A stretch of 51,220 bases of DNA, taken from positions 1 to 51,220 of the forward strand of contig CAYVKM010000019.1 in assembly GCA_964452045.1 (NCBI GenBank), read 5' to 3'. Shown here piece by piece: positions 33,007-40,972 of the stretch (position 1 is the first letter of the stretch; the number at the start of each line of letters is the position of its first letter). The translations under genes and the position numbers were made by a program. The notes under the pieces were generated by a model. That model saw only the letters and a list, made by a program, of their open reading frames with translations. It was not told the origin of the DNA and searched no databases. The stretch is from CAYVKM01 sp964452045. Its GTDB lineage: Bacteria > Calditrichota > Calditrichia > RBG-13-44-9.

Positions 33007-33079
33007 GTTACCGTTCACCAGGCCGCAGCGAACGCTGCTGATCTCTCAAATCCGCACTGGACACGGATAGCGGCTGCCA
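33007..33079 (-). repeat. Weak attC-like palindromic region
   Basis: Minus strand: GGCAGCCGCTATCCGTGTCCAG about 40 nt before CTGGTGAACGGTAAC. CCGT/CCAG and CTGG/ACGG pair, and an inner GCAGCGTTCGCTGC hairpin is present. The outer boxes are not convincing. It is in the gap between the phosphatase gene and the membrane protein at 33190. Confidence 0.25.
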
Positions 33080-33189
33080 TGAATTTACAGTCAGATATTT
33101 TTATCTATCGATCTGATATATTTTATATCTCTTCGCTGCTTATTTTTTATGTTGGTACGATTACATTTTTTTTAATCATTAAAGACTTA

Positions 33190-33591
33190 CTATTGATTTA
33201 CCTTCAGGCCGGGTTTTCCTAAAAACAAAAGAATCCCAATCAAGATGACGGCAATAATATTTATCCTTTGCCCCTGATCTAATGGTTGCCCAAACAGTAA
33301 ATATCCATTTAGTAATCCGTCCAACAAAAAGAGGATCAATACCAGCCAACACGATAGCCAAATATTGAAAGAATATTTTCTTATTAGACTGATCGCTGCC
33401 AATACCAACAAAACGCCTATCATCAGTAATCCGATTGCAACAATTATTATTTGGAAGTCTGATGCAACAATTGGTACCCCTGTTTCAAGCTGTTTCCCTT
33501 TCATTAAGAGAGCTAAACCACCGCTTGCTCTTAAGACACCAATCAATATCAGAAATATCGCCGAAGCAATTAACCAGTATTTTCTCTTCAT
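33190..33591 (-). CDS. Four-TM membrane protein of unknown family
   Basis: 133 aa: helices at about 6-27, 43-66, 75-95 and 109-125 (INIIAVILIGILLFLGKPGL), with short loops. GAGG lies 9 nt before the ATG. I do not recognise the family. A copy of its 3' end is found at 31646-31735 on the other side of the phosphatase gene, so an ancestral duplication involved this gene. Confidence 0.65.
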   Translation of the reverse strand: MKRKYWLIASAIFLILIGVLRASGGLALLMKGKQLETGVPIVASDFQIIIVAIGLLMIGVLLVLAAISLIRKYSFNIWLSCWLVLILFLLDGLLNGYLLFGQPLDQGQRINIIAVILIGILLFLGKPGLKVNQ

Positions 33592-33711
33592 AGATAAACC
33601 TCATTATTAATTGTTGATAAGTCCGGGGCTATATCCAGATAGTTTTTTTCCAATTTTTGACGATTATGCACTTTAATTGCTCTGCTTCCTAAGGTTGACT
33701 GAAATCGCGTA

Positions 33712-34167
33712 TTAAGCACCGGTAGTGCCGTTTACTTGTTTTTCCAGTTCCTTCAAAGCCAAACTCCAGGCTCTATCTTGCCACTGCCTTGCCTCCTCCC
33801 ATTCAACAGAACTTCTCCACCCTGAATGAATCAGATGCACTTCCGTTGTTTCACCTTCCGGAATGAAGAAGACTATCCCGTGAGTCAACGGATCGGCATT
33901 ATTAGCAAAAGACTTATATTGTTTTGGGCTTCGCCACTCGAAAGAAAGAAATTTATCCGGTTCAATAGCCGTTACTTTGCAACCAATGGTGCTGTTGTTT
34001 TCTCTATCTTCCGGTTCCCAAAACAATTCATATTTACCAGCCACAACGGGTTCAACCTCTGCCACCTTAACCAGCCAGGATTCAAGCAAGTGGTTGACGG
34101 TGAACAACTTGAAAGCGCGACGAACGTTACATTTTAATTGAACAGAATGATGAATGATCTTATCCAT
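33712..34167 (-). CDS. SRPBCC/AHSA1-like START-fold protein
   Basis: 151 aa. HHSVQLKCNVRRAFKLFTVNHLLESWLVKVAEVEPVVAGKYELFWEPED...GCKVTAIEPDKFLSFEWRSP...TTEVHLIHSGWRSSVEWEEARQWQDRAWSLALKELE fits the AHSA1 pattern: a V...afd.wt....l..W........v.pG..y.......g.v....p...l.f.w stretch, then a GW...EW...R.....W..aL..L helix. A hydrophobic-ligand binding cavity is expected; partner unknown. Excellent Shine-Dalgarno (GAGGAG). An attC-like site lies 27 bp upstream. Confidence 0.8.
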   Translation of the reverse strand: MDKIIHHSVQLKCNVRRAFKLFTVNHLLESWLVKVAEVEPVVAGKYELFWEPEDRENNSTIGCKVTAIEPDKFLSFEWRSPKQYKSFANNADPLTHGIVFFIPEGETTEVHLIHSGWRSSVEWEEARQWQDRAWSLALKELEKQVNGTTGA

Positions 34168-34193
34168 AATAGTTTCTCCTCATCCTATGAAGC

Positions 34194-34254
34194 CTTAAAC
34201 CGTCGGGATTAATCTACCCGCATTGTCGCGGTCCAGCTGAATCTTTTTTTGAAC
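34194..34254 (-). repeat. attC-like integron recombination site (degenerate)
   Basis: 61 bp. Minus strand GTTCAAAAAAAGATTCAGCTGGACC, then GGGTAGATTAATCCCGACGGTTTAAG. The right box GTTTAAG is consensus. GATTCAGCTGGACC is like the GCATCAAGCTGACC arm of the 10329 site and pairs partly with GGGTAGATTAATC. It lies just 5' of the SRPBCC gene, downstream of CPBP. Confidence 0.5.
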
Positions 34255-34328
34255 AACACTTAAAGATACCTGCTAAACCAATGATAGTTAATTTTGTAAA
34301 GTCTATTGACTTCACAACTTGATATTCA

Positions 34329-35012
34329 CTACTGTCCATAATAAATCGCAATAATACCGATAGTGTTATTGATGCCATGGGCAAAGGCTGCCGGCCAAAT
34401 AGACCAGCGACTGGCGATCGTAACAGCACCGAACACCAAACCGCTAAATGTCGAGCCGGCTATACCGGCAGGACCTTGATAAGCATGGATAAGACCGAAC
34501 ATCACCGCTTGTAGTACAAGCGCGGAAATTTGCCCTGTACCTGAATCACCAAATATAAAGGAGATTCCTCGCATTAGGACTATCCGGTACGCAAATTCTT
34601 CACCAAATGCCGCGAGGGACCAATTTAAAAACAATAGGGCCACGAGCGATGCTACCGAACCTTCGACGTTAGAGAAGCGTTCTAGGTTACGCGGTCCACC
34701 TAAAAGCTCTTCAATCAACGGATTTAGTGCAACCGCGAATATCCGTAGTATTGCGATTGCGGCTATTGCCAGCATGATTTGGCGAAGGTCCGGGCGTACT
34801 CCAAAACCAAACCGCTTAAGGGGTAGTCCTGCGCGTACCAGCAATATCGTAAAAATAACAGTAATTAATACATACCCTGGTGTGGCGTATCCCGCTAATG
34901 GCGTTAGGATATTTGGAAATTTGGCGGATATCCGTAACACACCCATAAACAATAGCCCAAGGCTTAGCCCAACAACTAACCAAACTACATTTCTTTTCTT
35001 TGAGTGTTCCAT
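34329..35012 (-). CDS. CPBP (Abi/CAAX-like) intramembrane metalloprotease
   Basis: About 227 aa, seven to eight helices. It has the CPBP motifs in order: EExxxR in SLAAFGEEFAYRIVLMRG, FGLIHAYQG (second metal His) and AAFAHGINNTIGI (His and Asn). These fit the ABI/Rce1-type glutamyl protease family. In bacteria these proteins range from bacteriocin self-immunity to unknown roles. I prefer the ATG at 35010-35012 to an upstream TTG. The gene is a likely cassette, with an attC-like site downstream. Confidence 0.85.
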   Translation of the reverse strand: MEHSKKRNVVWLVVGLSLGLLFMGVLRISAKFPNILTPLAGYATPGYVLITVIFTILLVRAGLPLKRFGFGVRPDLRQIMLAIAAIAILRIFAVALNPLIEELLGGPRNLERFSNVEGSVASLVALLFLNWSLAAFGEEFAYRIVLMRGISFIFGDSGTGQISALVLQAVMFGLIHAYQGPAGIAGSTFSGLVFGAVTIASRWSIWPAAFAHGINNTIGIIAIYYGQ

Positions 35013-35042
35013 ATCATCCGATCTTTGGTATGAATGGAACAA

Positions 35043-35345
35043 TCAAGTATACCGGCGATCTACCCTGAATATTGGTCGCCATATGGTCAGACATAACTTC
35101 ACCCATTGTAATGCGAAAAAGATGGACATTTGATGCTACCTGCCGTCTAACTATATGCTAAGGAATCATTTCAGTTTCCGGCAATAAGCCTAATATAGTA
35201 ATTCCATCCCCGGATATTAATATAAATTCCTGGATAATTTTAATAAATGCCCATTACTCCGCTACTCAAACACTACCACTCTCCATTAAACTCCCCTGCT
35301 AAAACTACCTAGCGAAGTCTTTTTGCTAGTTCTACCAGATTTTAC
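35043..35345. other. Intergenic gap with 8-nt tandem repeat and weak inverted repeat
   Basis: No gene. GTCTAACTATATG (about 35145) and CCTAATATAGT (about 35187) form a partial inverted repeat whose outer GTCTAAC matches an attC R' box, but the rest is too poor to call a site. The 8-nt tandem array at 35253-35284 (ATTACTCC-type units, degenerate) is the other notable element. Confidence 0.3.
35253..35284. repeat. 8-nt tandem repeat, 4 degenerate units
   Basis: ATTACTCC-GCTACTCA-AACACTAC-CACTCTCC: four 8-nt units related to those at 26730 and 35855, about 60 bp past the stop of the lipoprotein gene. Confidence 0.5.
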
Positions 35346-35741
35346 CTATTTTGGTATTTTTGTGCTATCAACTATGAATTTGAAGGTTAGTTCTCCGCCA
35401 CTACTTATATATTTTTTTCTGATTTCAGCTGTCCACATGCTATCACAGCTAGACTCTCTATTGAATATCAGTTGATTGTTATGATATACTTCTAGCCAGG
35501 GAATTACCGAACAATAGTTTTTCGGATATTTCACTATACCAATCCTACTCTCACGATAAATTTCCACAGTATCATTCAGTGCTATAATTAAAGATGAATC
35601 TGTTTTGGCAGAATATTGTGGAAAAGAATATTTTATATTTAGATTATCGGTAGTGTCATTGATAACGACATAGCTTAAACGCAGGGCAGGATCACAATTT
35701 AAAAAACACAGCAGAATGATAGAAAGATATCTTATCTTCAT
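35346..35741 (-). CDS. Small putative lipoprotein of unknown family
   Basis: 131 aa. The signal MKIRYLSIILLCFLNC followed by polar sequence suggests lipidation at Cys16. The mature part is beta-rich (SYVVINDTTDNLNIKYSFPQY, DTVEIYRESRIGIVKYPKNYCSVIPWLEVYHNNQLIF, GELTFKFIVDS) and contains two Cys that could pair. No family recognised. Weak Shine-Dalgarno. Membrane or periplasm location is inferred from the signal only. Confidence 0.55.
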   Translation of the reverse strand: MKIRYLSIILLCFLNCDPALRLSYVVINDTTDNLNIKYSFPQYSAKTDSSLIIALNDTVEIYRESRIGIVKYPKNYCSVIPWLEVYHNNQLIFNRESSCDSMWTAEIRKKYISSGGELTFKFIVDSTKIPK

Positions 35742-35854
35742 TTCTTTATGTTTAATAAAAATGAAAATTAAACAAAAATACTATCTGATATATCTCTAAT
35801 ATAGTAAATCAATTTCTGTGGCTAAAATAATTTCAGGAAAATATCTTAAACTTC

Positions 35855-35886
35855 ATTAATCCAATACTCCATCACTCCACTAATCC
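35855..35886. repeat. 8-nt tandem repeat, 4 units
   Basis: ATTAATCC-AATACTCC-ATCACTCC-ACTAATCC, 4x8 nt, about 42 bp past the stop of the gene at 35928. Same unit family as 26730. The upstream part of this gap (near 35796) keeps a short TCTAATATAG string resembling the R repeat. Confidence 0.65.
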
Positions 35887-35927
35887 TCTGAAATCTCCCA
35901 CCCAAACTCACTTGCGATTCAGCATTT

Positions 35928-38900
35928 CTATCGGCCGTCCGCTCTACTCATCAACGGCAGCTCTCTCGCCGGATCGGTCACTGCCCCGATTTTTACCGCA
36001 TAGCTGGTTTTCTTCTTAATATCCTCATCGGTTATCAGGTGAACATCCAGCAAACCTTCGCTATGGTAGCCAGTGCGCAGGTAATTCATCTCTGCCAGGC
36101 AGCGGCTCCAGCCATCCAGCCAGAGCAAAAGTTCTTCCTTTTGCAGGTCGCTTCCTGTAAAATGGATCAGGACATCAATATCGCTACCGGGACCGGCAAT
36201 GGCATTTTTGGTACTGCCAAAGATATAGAAAGACTTTACCCCAAAACGTTTGCCATCCAACTGGGCAGCAATCTGCTCGGCCATCCGCATTCGCCAGCGC
36301 CAGTTTTCATCAGACACCGTTGCAGCAGCATAGAAACGCTCCCCGGCTTCTTCTGTCCCTGAGGATGGTGAGGCCAGAATTCCTACCCCTTCATCCAGGT
36401 CGGCATTCATCAGGACACGGAGGATCATCCCGTTTGTAACTGCCGGAATATCAATCACCCGGATAATCGGGGCCAAATCCTCATATTCCGGGGCCAGCTC
36501 CTTTAATATGCTGGGAGATTTGGTCAGAAAAATTTCATTGAACAGGATATGATCGTCATCCGGGTAAAGGGGTAGGTAGCGAATAGAGGACTCTACCAGA
36601 TCCTGGAAAAAGTGAGTTCCAAAAGAAAGATCGGGCACATAATTCCCTTTTTTACGGGCGATTTCCACCAACACTGCGGTATTGTTGATATCGGAGTAAG
36701 TTACTGAAACTCCCAGTTTTATGTCTCCCCGGCTGCCCCAGCGACCGGGTCCCATCAGGATAAAGCGGTGTTTAGGCAAAATTTTATTCAGCTTGCTTAC
36801 CGCCCGTCCTACCAGTTTTAACTCATTGATATCGGAAATGAGGGAATACTGCTCCGGATCCACGTAAACGATGTGGGTAATATCCGGAACTAATCCATTG
36901 GAAATATACTTTTTGGCGGAAAAGATTATCCGGTCCTCCGGAATATCCTTGGGAATGGGCGCGGGAACACTGTCCCGGCCATGGCTCTGGGGACGGCATT
37001 GCAGGAGATTGAAATAATCGCCATCGTGGGCAAATTCGATATCCACGGGCGTTTTCAACGTTTTGGACAGCACTTGCAGAATTCCCTGCATTTGCTGGAC
37101 AAACTTCTGTTGGGACATTATCCCATCAAATGTGACTACCACTTCCTCTTTTTCAAAATCCACCCCCAGTCCCACCGCCTTTTTGATGTGGTGATCCTCC
37201 ACTACGCAGACAATTTTATTTACCTGGGGATACTTGTCCCCTACTTCTGCGAATAATTCCTTAATTTCTTTAGTTTCGAAAGTATTGTTTTCCAGATTGA
37301 TAACATCGATCTTTCTGGGTGAATAGCGAATAATTTCATCCGGGGTCACATTCACCCGAAGACCTGGTTGTCCGGGGGCGATCAGAACCGGATAATCATC
37401 ACTCAACCTGTCTACTGCCCGGGTACCCAGGCCGGGAACCATCCGTAAAAGACCATCGTCCCGTTTGATGCGCGGCGACCAGCGGAATTCATTATTGCTG
37501 AAAGCCACCCCGGCAAATGCCGGCAGAAAATATTTACCTACCTTTTTCCCCACTACCTCCTGGATCATTACTCCCATCTCCTCATGGAAATCCAGCAGTC
37601 CCCGCTCTGCCCGGTATTGGATAGGATCCGGTCCAAATGTAGAGGCATAGACTTCGGCAATGGCATCCATCAAGGCCGCCAGACGCTCTTCCTTGGTCCC
37701 TTGGTTGGCCAGAAACAGACTTTTATATTTTCCGGAAAAAGCCGAACCCAGACGATCTTCCAGCAGGCTGGAACTCCGAACAATAATTGGCATCCCTCCC
37801 ACATCGTCCAGCATCATGGAAAGCCCATTTACAATTTCGGGAGAAAACTGGGAATTTTTAAATAACTGGATAATATGGGGATATTCCTGCCGGACCTGAT
37901 CTATTTCCTTATATTTTTGTTCGATCACTTCTTCCAGATTATTATGGCGGAGAAAATCCAGTAAACCGTCCGAGCTGATATACCAAGTCTTGGGCACTTT
38001 AATGTCATTAAAGACCTCCATTTCCTGAGCCAATCGGCGCAAAATACGATAAGCCAGAAAAAGACCGGCGCTCTTTCCGCCCAGTTTCCCCTGGCTGCCC
38101 GAAGGATAAATCATTCGCTGAAGGATTTCATGAAAATCGCCCACATGGACATAATTTTTGGCAATATTGATAAACTCCAGTTGATCGGTGAAGAATCGCC
38201 GGATAAGTGAGACATTTAATGCTTTCTGAGTGGAAATAGAAAGTTCCGCTCCTTCCGGTGCCAGGTGATAGTAACGGGTAATGGCATCGGAAATCTCGGA
38301 AATCGAAGAATGCTGATTCTCCAGGGTACGGATAAGAAAGCTTGATTTATCCTCATGGATCCATTTTTGAACACAGGAAAATATTTCTTTTCCACTCAGA
38401 TTTTCGCCGGCAATTCTAAAAATTTCATCACTGATGTTCAGGATATTCATGGAGGAGGTTCTTTGTTGGGGCCGGTTTAATTCAGCCAAAATCGCGTCCT
38501 CGGTTCTGCCAATGCCAATAAATTTCTGAATGAAGGTTTGCGCCTCCTGAATACCGTGCCAGGAAAGATAATTCATCATTTTGCGGGATACTCTTACATA
38601 GAGATCCTGATCGGTGCGTTTTAGCAGATCCAGAATAATCCGCCACTCCTCTTTTCCTTTTTGAGCCAAATAGCTGCGGGCAGATTTCCAATCCTGAAAC
38701 ATATCCCGCAGAGTTAGATGAAAGATGTAGTGCCCCAGTCTTTCAGCAATGGAATTGATCAACCGCCGTTCTTCCTTGAGGAAGGGCCCTTCAACCGAGG
38801 GCATCCGCTCTTCGGTATAAAATACTTTTATTGAGCCGACGGTTTTATCCTGGACTTTAATGTCTGCACTCTGTACCCATTTGGTTTCGCTAAATTCGGA

Positions 38901-39119
38901 AGTCCGATAGATATCTCCATGGTATTCGATGATCGCTTCACAAACATCGGGATATTGCCATCCCGGAGGAATGGCATCAATAATTTTTTGCAGAGCCTCA
39001 GGTAGGGAGATATCATTCATGCTTAAAATTTCCTCGACGCTATACAGACAATTCAACTCTTTTGCCCTCTCCTTCAGCGCTTCGAGGACCAACTCCCAAG
39101 ATTTCTTTTCATTGTTCAT
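35928..39119 (-). CDS. PEP-synthase-like ATP-binding protein with GAF-like N-terminus fused to a nucleotidyltransferase domain
   Basis: 1063 aa. Residues 1-140 look GAF-like (LYSVEEILSMNDISLPEALQKIIDAIPPGW...GSIKVFYTEER). A helical linker follows, then a PPDK/PEP-synthase N-terminal ATP-binding domain from about 345 to 735 (KLGGKSAGLFLAYRIL, PIIVRSSSLLEDRLGSAFSGKYKS, VDIEFAHDGDYFNLLQCRPQS). The phosphohistidine swivel and PEP-binding barrel are absent. The C-terminus (about 960-1063) is a Pol-beta-type nucleotidyltransferase: YIFGSTKNAIAGPGSDIDVLI, with Asp980, Asp982 and a third Asp in LLDVHLI. Between these lies GPGRWGSRGDIKLGV. The start overlaps the upstream gene by 4 nt. Confidence 0.85.
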   Translation of the reverse strand: MNNEKKSWELVLEALKERAKELNCLYSVEEILSMNDISLPEALQKIIDAIPPGWQYPDVCEAIIEYHGDIYRTSEFSETKWVQSADIKVQDKTVGSIKVFYTEERMPSVEGPFLKEERRLINSIAERLGHYIFHLTLRDMFQDWKSARSYLAQKGKEEWRIILDLLKRTDQDLYVRVSRKMMNYLSWHGIQEAQTFIQKFIGIGRTEDAILAELNRPQQRTSSMNILNISDEIFRIAGENLSGKEIFSCVQKWIHEDKSSFLIRTLENQHSSISEISDAITRYYHLAPEGAELSISTQKALNVSLIRRFFTDQLEFINIAKNYVHVGDFHEILQRMIYPSGSQGKLGGKSAGLFLAYRILRRLAQEMEVFNDIKVPKTWYISSDGLLDFLRHNNLEEVIEQKYKEIDQVRQEYPHIIQLFKNSQFSPEIVNGLSMMLDDVGGMPIIVRSSSLLEDRLGSAFSGKYKSLFLANQGTKEERLAALMDAIAEVYASTFGPDPIQYRAERGLLDFHEEMGVMIQEVVGKKVGKYFLPAFAGVAFSNNEFRWSPRIKRDDGLLRMVPGLGTRAVDRLSDDYPVLIAPGQPGLRVNVTPDEIIRYSPRKIDVINLENNTFETKEIKELFAEVGDKYPQVNKIVCVVEDHHIKKAVGLGVDFEKEEVVVTFDGIMSQQKFVQQMQGILQVLSKTLKTPVDIEFAHDGDYFNLLQCRPQSHGRDSVPAPIPKDIPEDRIIFSAKKYISNGLVPDITHIVYVDPEQYSLISDINELKLVGRAVSKLNKILPKHRFILMGPGRWGSRGDIKLGVSVTYSDINNTAVLVEIARKKGNYVPDLSFGTHFFQDLVESSIRYLPLYPDDDHILFNEIFLTKSPSILKELAPEYEDLAPIIRVIDIPAVTNGMILRVLMNADLDEGVGILASPSSGTEEAGERFYAAATVSDENWRWRMRMAEQIAAQLDGKRFGVKSFYIFGSTKNAIAGPGSDIDVLIHFTGSDLQKEELLLWLDGWSRCLAEMNYLRTGYHSEGLLDVHLITDEDIKKKTSYAVKIGAVTDPARELPLMSRADGR

Positions 39120-40864
39120 CGATGGATCACTCCTCTTCCTGTCCGGCCATCAACTTTTACTTTAACCGGTTCAGGAAGTTTAATATGTCTGACAAATTCC
39201 GTTTCACCAACCATTTCCTGCTTCTTCAGCCAGTCCCAGTCAATCTGATATTTCCGCGAATGCTTGACCGAAAAATAACTGATTTGAAAACTACTCAAGT
39301 TATGGAAGAAGTGGGATCCCTGACTCAAATCGACGTTCATCTCCGGCAAGGTGCACTCGACGATTATTTTTGCCCCGGAGATTTGCCCCCAGTCTACCGG
39401 AATCCCCAGCCAGGGATCGGCACTACCCCAGCGTCCGAATCCGATTAGAATATATTTCCGGTCGCTATTTTTAATGGCTTCGTTCAGCTGTTCCACATCG
39501 GAAGCGATCTGCCGGGTATATTTGGCCTCGAATTTCTCCGGCTTTACAAAAATAATATCATGAAGGTAATTTACGATTCCATTGCCCAAAACACTCTCGG
39601 AAGATACAATTGCCAGTTCACTGGTCAATTCTTCCGGACTGATATTTACTTCTTCATGGGAAACCACCATCGGTCTGACTTGCAGGAAACCGAAGCGTGC
39701 CGGTAGTCCCTTTTCCGGATCCAGGGTCAGGGCAAATTCGATCTCCACCGGGGCATTTACAGCCTCTTCACAAATTTTGAGTAATTTTTTTATCAGATCG
39801 TTCAATGGTATCTGATTCATGACCAGCAACGGGGCAAAATTCAAAATATTGGGGCCAGCCGAACTGGGACCGGGATAAATCCGGTCCGATTGCCGGTCAT
39901 AAGTGGACGCTAAAAATTTCAGGCTTTTGTCTTTCTGGGCCTCATTCAGATCCAATTTCACCAGATACTCGGTCTCTTTGGCCGGATCATAAAAGGGAAG
40001 TTCTCCCATATTCACCGCCCAGAAATATGTCTGGGTTTGTTTCATCAATTCACCGATGGAATTGTAAGGCGGATTTGCCCGGGGATAGCTCGGGGAATAG
40101 GACCAGGCAATCCCTTCGTCCACGATAATTCTTCCAAGTCCCAGCGCCAGATTTACCACCCCATCTTCAGGACGGGCATGGCCGGAAGTGTAAAAGTTGT
40201 AGGACCGGGCCACTCCGGAAATGTCCGGATAATAACGTTTATCATTTCTTCGCCCAACCACTTCCTGTACAATAACCGCCATCTTCTCGTCCTGCAATTG
40301 ATGACTGGTTGCCTTGAAATAGTCCTTGGCCTGTTTGAAATAGACCGAAGAATAGACAAACTTGATCGCTTCGATAAGTTTGCGAAAGCGGGATTCCTTA
40401 TCGAACTGATTATTGGCGGTCATTTTGGTAGCATAGATACCGGCAAACGGTTCATACATGGCATCTTCCAGCAAACTGGAGGAGCGTACCGCCAGCGGGG
40501 TATGAACCCCTGAAATGAGGGCATACAGGTCACCGGCGATGGTTGCCGGCAGATCTGCCTGCTGGAAAGCATGGGCCAACCGGGCATCTGAATCCTCTGT
40601 CATAGCCAGATCATAAAGTTTATTCGTTTCCATGAAGGAATCGAACAGATTTGTCCTGAGTACAGTCATCCTGGGAATGGAAAGCGACATTCCCGGAAAC
40701 TCATCCGGATTATATCGTTCCGCCATCACCCGGCTGATATTGATCAGGCCGCTGGCCTTCCCACCCAGAGATCCCTGCCCGATGAAGGAGAAATCTTTAT
40801 CGGAGGCAAAAAATTCCCGGTCGAATTTCGGTATTCCATTATCTCTGTCTTCTGATCGCTTCAT
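39116..40864 (-). CDS. PEP/pyruvate-binding (PPDK N-terminal-like) protein
   Basis: 582 aa. LGGKASGLINISRVMAERY at about 34-52 and PLAVRSSSLLEDAMYEPFAGIYATK are the ATP-binding motifs of the PEP synthase/PPDK N-terminal domain. VEIEFALTLDPEKGLPARFGFLQVRPM is its end. A C-terminal GFGRWGSADPWLGIPVDWGQI resembles the GPGRWGSRGDIKLGV of the downstream gene, so the two share an extra domain after the ATP-binding part. No swivelling His domain or PEP barrel. Paralogue and operon partner of the 35928 gene (ATGA overlap). Sits 3' of the gdhA terminator. Confidence 0.85.
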   Translation of the reverse strand: MKRSEDRDNGIPKFDREFFASDKDFSFIGQGSLGGKASGLINISRVMAERYNPDEFPGMSLSIPRMTVLRTNLFDSFMETNKLYDLAMTEDSDARLAHAFQQADLPATIAGDLYALISGVHTPLAVRSSSLLEDAMYEPFAGIYATKMTANNQFDKESRFRKLIEAIKFVYSSVYFKQAKDYFKATSHQLQDEKMAVIVQEVVGRRNDKRYYPDISGVARSYNFYTSGHARPEDGVVNLALGLGRIIVDEGIAWSYSPSYPRANPPYNSIGELMKQTQTYFWAVNMGELPFYDPAKETEYLVKLDLNEAQKDKSLKFLASTYDRQSDRIYPGPSSAGPNILNFAPLLVMNQIPLNDLIKKLLKICEEAVNAPVEIEFALTLDPEKGLPARFGFLQVRPMVVSHEEVNISPEELTSELAIVSSESVLGNGIVNYLHDIIFVKPEKFEAKYTRQIASDVEQLNEAIKNSDRKYILIGFGRWGSADPWLGIPVDWGQISGAKIIVECTLPEMNVDLSQGSHFFHNLSSFQISYFSVKHSRKYQIDWDWLKKQEMVGETEFVRHIKLPEPVKVKVDGRTGRGVIHR

Positions 40865-40886
40865 GCTTAATATTACTAAAATAAAG

Positions 40887-40913
40887 ACTCCCGTGTCAAG
40901 CGATCACGGGAGT
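40887..40913 (-). terminator. Intrinsic terminator of gdhA
   Basis: Perfect 9-bp stem ACTCCCGTG/CACGGGAGT with 9-nt loop, 60 bp past the gdhA stop. On the minus strand it is followed by CTTTATTTTAG, a moderately T-rich tail. It separates gdhA from the PEP-binding operon. Confidence 0.7.
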
Positions 40914-40972
40914 ATCTTTAATCAGGTTTAGATTTCATTAAATTGAAATCGATTCAATTTTTTTCAGGTCCT

